Part shown: positions 58,650 to 64,000 of the stretch, in pieces
How the letters are laid out: each line of letters begins with the position of its first letter
Position numbering within the stretch: position 1 is the stretch's first letter
Assembly: GCF_003259675.1 (NCBI RefSeq)
Contig: NZ_PZJG01000003.1
Coordinates: 186,001-250,000 of the forward strand
DNA from: Macrococcoides bohemicum
Lineage (GTDB): Bacteria > Bacillota > Bacilli > Staphylococcales > Staphylococcaceae
DNA: 64,000 nt
Direction: 5' to 3'
The notes under the pieces: generated by a model
Told to the model about the DNA's origin: nothing
What the model saw: only the letters and a program-made list of their open reading frames with translations
The model's database searches: none
Position numbers and translations under genes: made by a program

Positions 58650-60986
58650 ATGCATCTGTTTGAAGAAGAAGTTATTGCATATTTACAATCATTAAAAGGA
58701 AATGCAATTACGGTGGAAGATATAGAAAATCATCTTGGTTTAAAAGATGCAGATGCCTTTACTGGACTTGTAAAAACTTTAGTTGCGCTTGAACAATCAG
58801 GAAAGATTAATCGCACTAAAAATGATAAATATTATAATCCGGGTAGCCCGGGAGACTTAGTTCAAGGTACTTTAAGTCAACATAAAAAAGGATTCGCTTT
58901 CGTACGTCCGGAAAATGAGACGATAGAAGATGTATTCATCCCGCCAAATAAGATCAACAGAGCGATGGATGGCGATACAGTATTAGTGAGTGTATCAAAA
59001 GCAAGTGATGGGCGTAACGAAGGTGAAGTTAAAGCAATACAGAAACGTGCAATAACGCAAGTTGTCGGGACGTATACTGAAGCGAGACATTTTGGATTTG
59101 TGTTACCTGATGATAAACGTATTACACAGGATATCTTTATTCCTAAAGGTAAAAATCTTGGTGCTGTTGAAGGACATAAAGTATTAGTGGAATTGACACA
59201 ATATGCTGATGGCACAAACAATCCTGAAGGTATGGTTAAAGCAATACTAGGTCATAAAAATGATCCTGGTGTAGATATATTATCAATTATCTATACCCAC
59301 GGTATTAATATAGATTTCAATCCTGCAACTATTGAAGAAGCAAACAATGTGCCGGATGAAATTGAACCGAAAGATTACAAGGATCGTGTAGATTTACGTG
59401 ACATATTAACGATTACAATTGACGGTGCTGACGCAAAAGATTTAGATGATGCTATTAGTGTAGAAAAGTTAGATAACGGCAATTATAAATTAATCGTTTC
59501 AATTGCTGACGTCAGTCATTATGTTACTGAAGGATCAATGCTAGATCAGGATGCATTTGAGCGTGGGACGAGTGTCTATTTAGTAGATCGCGTAATACCA
59601 ATGATTCCACATCGATTAAGTAACGGAATCTGCTCATTAAATCCAAAAGTCGATCGATTAACGTTAAGCTGTGAGATGGAAATCGATCATACAGGACGCG
59701 CTGTAAATCATAAAATTTATCAAAGTGTCATTCATTCTGATGAAAGAATGACGTATGATGCTGTCAATCAGATATTAGAGCATAATGATGAAATCTTAAT
59801 ACATGAGTATCAGCATATTCATGAAATGTTGATACACGCAAAAGATTTAGCTGATATATTAAAACAAATGCGTGTACAACGTGGAGAAATTGATTTCGAC
59901 CTTAAAGAAGCTAAGATTTTAGTAGATGAAGTAGGTGTGCCTAAGGAAGTTGTTATTCGCGAGCGCGGATTAGGTGAACGATTAATTGAATCATTTATGT
60001 TAATGGCCAATGAAACCATAGCCGAACACTTTGCAAAATTAAAAGTACCATTTATTTATCGAGTTCATGAAGAACCTAAAGCAGACAGATTAAAGCGATT
60101 CTTTGAATTCATTACGAATTTCGGTTTAATCGTTAAAGGTGGTACTGAAAATATTCATCCGAAAACGCTTCAGAATATTGTTAAAGAAATTAAGGATAAA
60201 CCTGAAGAATTAGTTATCTCTACACTTATGTTACGTTCAATGCAGCAAGCGAAATACTCTGAACAGAATTTAGGACATTTTGGACTTTCTGCTGAATACT
60301 ATACACACTTTACTTCTCCAATTAGACGTTATCCGGATTTAATTGTTCATAGATTAATCCGCAAATACTTAATCGAACATTCAATGAATGAAGAACAAAA
60401 GGCATTATGGGAAGACAAGCTTGTTGATATAAGTGAACATACTTCTAAACGTGAACGACGTGCGATTGATGCAGAACGAGATACAGATGATCTGAAAAAA
60501 GCAGAGTATATGATTCAACATTTAGGAGAAGAGTTTGAGGGTATCATTAGTTCTGTTGCTAACTTCGGTATGTTTGTAGAACTTGAGAATACAATCGAAG
60601 GTATGGTGCATAACTCTAATATGACAGATGATTATTACCACTTTGATGAACGCCATATGGCGATGATTGGTGAACGTCATGGTAAAGTGTTTAAAATCGG
60701 TCAAAAAGTAAAAGTGAAAGTCGTGAACGTAAATGTTGATGAACGCATGATTGATTTTGCGATAGTCGGTATGGACATGGCTAAAATTGAAAGTAAAATC
60801 CGTGAAGTAAAGATAAAAGCTGAACGTAAAAGTAGTGGTAACAATAATAACCAAAAACCACGTAAAAAGGGACGTGGAAAAGCGGCTGGTGAAAAGTTCA
60901 GTAAAGCAGCGAAGAAAAATGGTGGAAAGAAACCATTCTATAAATCAAAAGCAGTGAAAAATGCAGGTAGAGGTAAAAAGAAATAG
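58650..60986 (+). CDS. rnr: Ribonuclease R
   Basis: Processive 3'-5' exoribonuclease that degrades structured RNA and acts with SmpB-tmRNA in clearing faulty messages. Seen: 778 residues. An N-terminal helix-turn-helix region (1-60) and cold-shock domains (about 70-220) precede the RNB catalytic domain, with Mg-binding aspartates in [28 protein letters not shown] is the RNB signature. An S1 domain (about 620-710) leads into a Lys/Arg/Gly-rich tail. GGGGGC precedes the ATG at 58650. smpB starts 10 bases after its stop. Confidence 0.97.
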   Translation: MHLFEEEVIAYLQSLKGNAITVEDIENHLGLKDADAFTGLVKTLVALEQSGKINRTKNDKYYNPGSPGDLVQGTLSQHKKGFAFVRPENETIEDVFIPPNKINRAMDGDTVLVSVSKASDGRNEGEVKAIQKRAITQVVGTYTEARHFGFVLPDDKRITQDIFIPKGKNLGAVEGHKVLVELTQYADGTNNPEGMVKAILGHKNDPGVDILSIIYTHGINIDFNPATIEEANNVPDEIEPKDYKDRVDLRDILTITIDGADAKDLDDAISVEKLDNGNYKLIVSIADVSHYVTEGSMLDQDAFERGTSVYLVDRVIPMIPHRLSNGICSLNPKVDRLTLSCEMEIDHTGRAVNHKIYQSVIHSDERMTYDAVNQILEHNDEILIHEYQHIHEMLIHAKDLADILKQMRVQRGEIDFDLKEAKILVDEVGVPKEVVIRERGLGERLIESFMLMANETIAEHFAKLKVPFIYRVHEEPKADRLKRFFEFITNFGLIVKGGTENIHPKTLQNIVKEIKDKPEELVISTLMLRSMQQAKYSEQNLGHFGLSAEYYTHFTSPIRRYPDLIVHRLIRKYLIEHSMNEEQKALWEDKLVDISEHTSKRERRAIDAERDTDDLKKAEYMIQHLGEEFEGIISSVANFGMFVELENTIEGMVHNSNMTDDYYHFDERHMAMIGERHGKVFKIGQKVKVKVVNVNVDERMIDFAIVGMDMAKIESKIREVKIKAERKSSGNNNNQKPRKKGRGKAAGEKFSKAAKKNGGKKPFYKSKAVKNAGRGKKK

Positions 60987-60996
60987 AGGTGAAGTT

Positions 60997-61458
60997 ATGC
61001 CAAAAGGTGACGGAAAGACATTAGCACAAAATAGAAAAGCAAGTCATGATTATACGATTGAAGAAACGTTTGAAGCGGGAATTGTGTTACAAGGGACAGA
61101 AATTAAATCGATAAGACGAGGCAGTGCGAACTTAAAAGATTCATACGCAAGAGTGTATAATGGTGAAATGTATGTGTATAATATGCATATCGCCCCATAC
61201 GAAGAAGGAAACCGATTTAATCATGATCCACTGAGAACACGTAAACTATTGATGAAACGTAAACAAATCGATAAATTATATGGACAGACACGTGAGCAGG
61301 GTTATGCGTTAGTGCCGCTTAAGTTATATATTAAGAATGGTTACTGTAAGATGCTTGTTGGACTTGCTAAAGGTAAGAAAGACTATGATAAGCGACATGC
61401 ATTGAAAGCAAAAGAAGCGAAACGTGAAATGGACCGTGCGATGAAAGAGAAATATTAA
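60997..61458 (+). CDS. smpB: SsrA-binding protein SmpB
   Basis: Binds tmRNA and guides it to stalled ribosomes for trans-translation. Seen: 153 residues. It opens [18 protein letters not shown], then [23 protein letters not shown] (OB-fold core), NRFNHDP and the basic tail [20 protein letters not shown] that probes the empty mRNA channel; the long stretches here are named in pieces. GAGGTGAAG lies just before the ATG at 60997. It sits in an operon with rnr and convergent with ssrA, its RNA partner, just downstream. Confidence 0.97.
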   Translation: MPKGDGKTLAQNRKASHDYTIEETFEAGIVLQGTEIKSIRRGSANLKDSYARVYNGEMYVYNMHIAPYEEGNRFNHDPLRTRKLLMKRKQIDKLYGQTREQGYALVPLKLYIKNGYCKMLVGLAKGKKDYDKRHALKAKEAKREMDRAMKEKY

Positions 61459-61484
61459 CTACCGGAGCGCTTCGGTAGTTTTTG
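61457..61484 (+). terminator. Terminator of est-rnr-smpB
   Basis: AACTACCG pairs with CGGTAGTT, extended by a near-palindromic GAGCGCTT core, followed by a T-run. The smpB stop codon lies at the stem base. Confidence 0.88.
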
Positions 61485-61547
61485 TTGTGCAAGTAATAAA
61501 TATTTTACACTGCAAAGAATTAAGGAAGTAATCAAGTTCTATTTAAT

Positions 61548-61585
61548 ATATAAAAAGCTTATACCCATTTAAGGTATAAGCTTTT
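61548..61585 (-). terminator. Terminator of ssrA
   Basis: AAAAGCTTATACC (61553-61565) pairs with GGTATAAGCTTTT (61573-61585). On the minus strand it ends in a T-run, 10 bases past the tmRNA 3' end. Confidence 0.88.
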
Positions 61586-61594
61586 CTTTATGTA

Positions 61595-61950
61595 TGGAGA
61601 CGGCGGGAGTCGAACCCGCGTCCAAAGATCCTGCAATTGATACTTCTACGTGTGTAGTCCTGTTATTGAATTTCACGATACATCTGAAAACGGACATCCG
61701 AATGTATCGCTAGCCCGATTAATCTCTTACGAACAGACTCCAGGCGGAAGTGTTCGTCGTATCCTACTTAAAGTTGAACCTCTACATCAGGCACATAGGC
61801 GATGCTTGAGAGAGGTGCAGAGTGCTATTAGGCAGCTACTGCGAAATTGTTTGTTTTGCCAGTTATTATAACTGTTGTGTTGATAACGAAGACAACCCTC
61901 CGACACGCTATACCAACCCAAGTGACCCCTGTCGAATCCGTAACGCCCCC
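61595..61950 (-). ncRNA. ssrA: Transfer-messenger RNA (tmRNA)
   Basis: Rescues stalled ribosomes by acting as alanyl-tRNA and then as a short mRNA. Seen on the minus strand: the 5' end GGGGGCG (61950-61944) pairs with CGTCTCC (61602-61596), giving a 7-bp acceptor stem. GGATTCGACAGGGG follows as in all one-piece tmRNAs, and the 3' part has the T-arm GGGTTCGACTCCC. The tag reading frame begins after the conserved upstream region and encodes GKTNNFAVAA followed by TAA. The CCA end is not encoded. It is convergent with smpB. Confidence 0.96.
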
Positions 61951-62005
61951 GAGATAGTATGAATGAAATAACTAGCATATTTAAATATAACAAATTGAAA
62001 CACAT

Positions 62006-62059
62006 ATATCAATAATAAAGCATAATACCTTATAGGGCACTATGCTTTATTATTGATAT
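62006..62059 (-). terminator. Terminator of the small unknown gene upstream of ssrA
   Basis: A 19-bp perfect inverted repeat (62006-62024 with 62041-62059) and a 16-base loop, overlapping the stop codon of the gene ending at 62040. The T-run is weak, but the stem is very long. Confidence 0.6.
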
Positions 62060-62300
62060 GAATGGTCTTCTCATTTTCATCAATCGTTACGATAATCTGA
62101 TTATTATTGTTCATATTTTTAAAAGTGATATTATCTTCACTATCTTTAGTGAATTCGATAACGTCCATTATGCTATGGCTTTTGTATATGGGTTTTGTAA
62201 TAGCGATATAGTCTTCGTTTTCTACTAAACGAATGGCTATCTTCGTATGGTTATCTATTTTCCATCCTGGTAAGGTTTTTAAATCAAATAGTGTTTTCAT
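62040..62300 (-). CDS. Small protein of unknown function
   Basis: Seen: 86 residues, no signal peptide or membrane segment. Short beta-like strands alternate with polar turns (KIAIRLVENEDYIAITKPI, DVIEFTKDSEDNITFKN, QIIVTIDENEKTIHI), suggesting a small all-beta domain. GGAGG lies 8 bases before the ATG at 62300, a convincing site, so the gene is probably real; an upstream in-frame ATG at 62336 lacks one. No family is recognised. It lies alone between ssrA and aroD. A function cannot be given. Confidence 0.6.
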   Translation of the reverse strand: MKTLFDLKTLPGWKIDNHTKIAIRLVENEDYIAITKPIYKSHSIMDVIEFTKDSEDNITFKNMNNNNQIIVTIDENEKTIHINNKA

Positions 62301-62389
62301 TATTATCCTCCATATATTATTCACTGTGCTTTCCAAATTAAATTCTTGTGGACTTATAATATGGGTATAATTGATACAATTTATTAATC

Positions 62390-62456
62390 AAGTAAGGTAA
62401 AATAGAATTAAGAGATTGTTCAATAATTAACAGCACTTATCTATTTTACCATACTT
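62390..62456 (+). promoter_or_regulatory. Long-range inverted repeat in the aroD leader
   Basis: AAGTA-a-GGTAAAATAGA (62390-62406) pairs with TCTATTTTACC-a-TACTT (62440-62456), 16 of 17 positions, around a 33-base AT-rich loop. It lies 38 bases before the aroD start. It may be an operator pair or an mRNA leader structure. No known riboswitch is recognised. Confidence 0.5.
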
Positions 62457-62494
62457 TCACTTTAATTATTGGATGAATAAAAGGAGGACTTATT

Positions 62495-63223
62495 TTGACA
62501 GAGCAGAGTAGTGCAATTCCAAAGGTAATATTGACGTTATCAGATGTACAAAACACAGATAAAAAATTGATTAATGAAGCGGTCGAATATATTGATTATT
62601 TCGATGTCGTTGAATATCGTGCTGACTTAGCGCAAGGTTCAATTGAATTTTATGAATCTGAGATTGCGTTTATAAAGGATAAATTTCCATCAAAACAAAT
62701 TTTATTTACATATCGCACAGAAGATATGAATAACAAGACAAAAATAACGATGGATGCTTATTTTGAACTTATTAAAGAAGTTATAGAGAAAAAGTTATGT
62801 GATATTATCGATTTAGAATTAATGATATATGAAGACTATATGGATAAATTATTGGTATTGGCACGTGCGAATAATATTTTAGTGTTAATTAGTCACCATG
62901 AATATGAATTCACTCCACGTATTAAAGATATGCTCGCGATTTATAATCGCATGAGTAAACTAGATGCAGATTACTGTAAGCTAGCGGTTAAACCGAATGA
63001 TGGTAAAGATGTGCTTAACTTAATGTCAGCAGTTTATGAAACAAAACAAAACTGTAATTTAAATATCATCGGTATAGCAATGGGAGAAATCGGAAAGATT
63101 ACACGAGTGGCTTGTGGGATATTTGGATCATCTATGACCTTTGGCTATGTTGGCAATCCTGTTGCACCAGGTCAAATTCATATTAAAGATATACATGATC
63201 AGATTGTGCTTTATAAATCATAA
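62495..63223 (+). CDS. aroD: Type I 3-dehydroquinate dehydratase
   Basis: Third step of the shikimate pathway, through a Schiff-base intermediate. Seen: 242 residues. Catalytic H135 in LISHHEYEFTP, Schiff-base lysine K162 in ADYCKLAVKP, and substrate contacts in VVEYRADL and FGYVGNPVAPGQI. The start is TTG at 62495, 7 bases after a perfect AAAGGAGG at 62480-62487. No ATG is near, and the homologous N-terminus fits. A TTG start would lower translation. It stands alone, with an unusual inverted repeat in its leader. Confidence 0.95.
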   Translation: MTEQSSAIPKVILTLSDVQNTDKKLINEAVEYIDYFDVVEYRADLAQGSIEFYESEIAFIKDKFPSKQILFTYRTEDMNNKTKITMDAYFELIKEVIEKKLCDIIDLELMIYEDYMDKLLVLARANNILVLISHHEYEFTPRIKDMLAIYNRMSKLDADYCKLAVKPNDGKDVLNLMSAVYETKQNCNLNIIGIAMGEIGKITRVACGIFGSSMTFGYVGNPVAPGQIHIKDIHDQIVLYKS

Positions 63224-63250
63224 TTTACAAATTAATGATACTTCTTTATA

Positions 63251-63269
63251 ATTGATAATGGTTATCAAT
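63251..63269. promoter_or_regulatory. Fur-like box before the nitroreductase gene
   Basis: ATTGATAA-TGG-TTATCAAT is a perfect palindrome. Its core TGATAATGGTTATCA matches the 7-1-7 Fur consensus TGATAATNATTATCA at all but one position. It lies 19 bases before the nitroreductase ATG. PerR or Zur boxes are related, so the regulator is not certain. Confidence 0.65.
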
Positions 63270-63287
63270 TATGAGGAGGTATTTTTT

Positions 63288-63821
63288 ATGGAATTAAAAG
63301 ATGCTATAAAAAATAGAAGAAGTATTAAACAGTATGTTGATACGATTGTTGAAGATAGTGCTGTAGAACGTGCGATTGAATTAGCGACATTTGCACCTAA
63401 TCACGGTATGCGTGAACCATGGCGCATTGTGTGGGTTAAAAAGGAAAGATTAGAAAACTATGCACAGACGTTTGCTGACGTTGCATTTAAGAATAATGCT
63501 GAGAAAAAAATTCAGCATGTAGATAAAACAAAAATACTTGCTGGTATATTGTTAATTGTTGGTCCACGTGATCGACGTCAAAAAGAAAATTTAGAAGATG
63601 TTCTTGCGATTGGCGGTTTTATGCAGACACTTTCATTAGCTTTATATGAAGAAAAGATAGGCAGCTGTATTAAAACACAACCTCCTTTACTACACCCAGA
63701 GTTATCAAAACATCTAGGTTGTGAGGCCGATGAAATGATTTATGGAGCGGTTTATTTAACAGCACAAACGGAAGCAGAATATAAGACAAGAAAGAATACT
63801 AACTTAATTTCTACATACTAA
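63288..63821 (+). CDS. Nitroreductase family protein
   Basis: FMN-dependent NAD(P)H oxidoreductase of the nitroreductase superfamily. Seen: 177 residues. It opens with LKDAIKNRRSIKQY, the FMN-phosphate-binding RRSxRxY motif. TFAPNHGMREPWRIVWV is the ATxAPS-N-x-Q-PW region, and AIGGFMQTLSLALYEEKIGSC matches the conserved second half. The natural substrate is not predictable. GAGGAGG lies before the ATG at 63288. A Fur-like palindrome overlaps its upstream region, suggesting control by iron or oxidative stress. Convergent with the thioredoxin-like gene. Confidence 0.9.
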   Translation: MELKDAIKNRRSIKQYVDTIVEDSAVERAIELATFAPNHGMREPWRIVWVKKERLENYAQTFADVAFKNNAEKKIQHVDKTKILAGILLIVGPRDRRQKENLEDVLAIGGFMQTLSLALYEEKIGSCIKTQPPLLHPELSKHLGCEADEMIYGAVYLTAQTEAEYKTRKNTNLISTY

Positions 63822-63856
63822 AAAAACCATCCATTTTATCAATGGATGGTTTTTTA
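63821..63856. terminator. Bidirectional terminator
   Basis: AAAAAACCATCCATT pairs with its complement (63841-63855) around a short loop, with A and T tracts on either side. It lies between the convergent nitroreductase and thioredoxin-like genes. Confidence 0.92.
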
Positions 63857-63867
63857 AATTTAAAGTT

Positions 63868-64000
63868 TTATTTTAAGTTTTCAGCTAAAAATGCTTTAAC
63901 TAATTCAGGCGTTTTTGCGTTAGCAGAATGAAGATGTGCTAATTTTTCACCTTTTTCAAAGATAAGGATACTTGGGATACCCATCACTTCATTCTCATCA
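63868..64000 (-). CDS. Thioredoxin-like protein (C-terminal part; 5' end outside window)
   Basis: Seen: the last 43 codons of a minus-strand gene, reading DENEVMGIPSILIFEKGEKL and ending AFLAENLK. The GIPS cis-proline loop followed by a beta-strand and a Lys-Gly turn is the thioredoxin C-terminal half. The active-site CxxC would lie outside the window, so its presence cannot be checked. In S. aureus a thioredoxin-like gene follows the nitroreductase, which supports the call. It is convergent with the nitroreductase gene. Confidence 0.75.
   Translation of the reverse strand, partial: DENEVMGIPSILIFEKGEKLAHLHSANAKTPELVKAFLAENLK

Noticed and set aside
61594-61640. A tRNA on the minus strand, suggested by an acceptor and T-arm
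   Set aside because: It is the 3' tRNA-like domain of tmRNA; the 5' half and tag frame are 300 bases away.
61650-61871. A 73-codon plus-strand reading frame
   Set aside because: It lies wholly inside the tmRNA gene and has no ribosome binding site.

Overview
The window is AT-rich chromosomal DNA from a low-GC Gram-positive coccus of the family Staphylococcaceae. The gene order yitT-gdpS ... tagO-yvyE-degV-comFA-comFC-hpf-secA-prfB ... csbA-uvrB-uvrA-hprK-lgt-TPR-trxB-rapZ-yvcK-whiA ... clpP ... cggR-gapA-pgk-tpiA-gpmI-eno-secG-est-rnr-smpB-ssrA is the one I know from Staphylococcus aureus. Protein divergence from S. aureus and a tmRNA tag of GKTNNFAVAA (S. aureus: GKSNNNFAVAA, from memory) point to a related genus such as Macrococcus. 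The genus call is inference.

Layout. 1-6.3 kb: a TetR-type regulator cut by the window edge, divergent from oleate hydratase; two tandem POT peptide transporters; queF. 6.4-10.4 kb: the class Ib ribonucleotide reductase operon nrdI-nrdE-nrdF behind tandem NrdR-type boxes. 10.4-20.4 kb: a mixed block with a YtkA-like lipoprotein, murB, a GrpB-family protein, a coiled-coil lipoprotein, the bacilliredoxin-like brxC, a divergent glycerate kinase homologue, pepT, a split threonine/serine exporter, a degenerate GGDEF protein, a YitT protein and a frameshifted remnant. 20.6-29.8 kb: tagO, yvyE, a DegV protein, comFA-comFC, hpf, secA and prfB with its programmed frameshift. 29.9-33.8 kb: a c-type cytochrome lipoprotein, two secreted cell-wall hydrolases, a ResA-like thioredoxin, an HD phosphohydrolase and csbA. 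33.9-46.4 kb: uvrBA behind a LexA box; hprK-lgt-acetyltransferase-TPR-trxB; rapZ-yvcK-whiA. 46.5-49.6 kb (minus strand): a lipoprotein of unknown role, a Pho-boxed alkaline phosphatase, and clpP with a CtsR box. 49.8-57.5 kb: a glutaredoxin-like gene and the glycolytic operon cggR-gapA-pgk-tpiA-gpmI-eno with a CggR operator. 57.5-62 kb: secG, est, rnr, smpB and, on the other strand, ssrA. 62-64 kb: a small unknown protein, aroD, a nitroreductase behind a Fur-like box, and the 3' end of a thioredoxin-like gene.

How it fits together. Almost everything is core genome: dNTP synthesis, wall and teichoic acid precursor synthesis, protein export, ribosome rescue (smpB, ssrA, rnr), nucleotide excision repair, carbon regulation (hprK, yvcK, cggR) and central glycolysis. 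I see no insertion sequence, prophage, CRISPR array, toxin-antitoxin pair or genomic island, and no convincing new multi-gene system. What is most worth a second look is regulatory or degenerate: several operators readable to the base (NrdR, WalR, LexA, PhoP, CtsR, CggR, Fur-like), unexplained inverted repeats in the leaders of the second peptide transporter and aroD, a GGDEF protein with an altered signature, a glycerate kinase homologue lacking the usual catalytic motifs, and a gene broken by one frameshift. No computation was run. Family calls rest on motifs and on remembered synteny.
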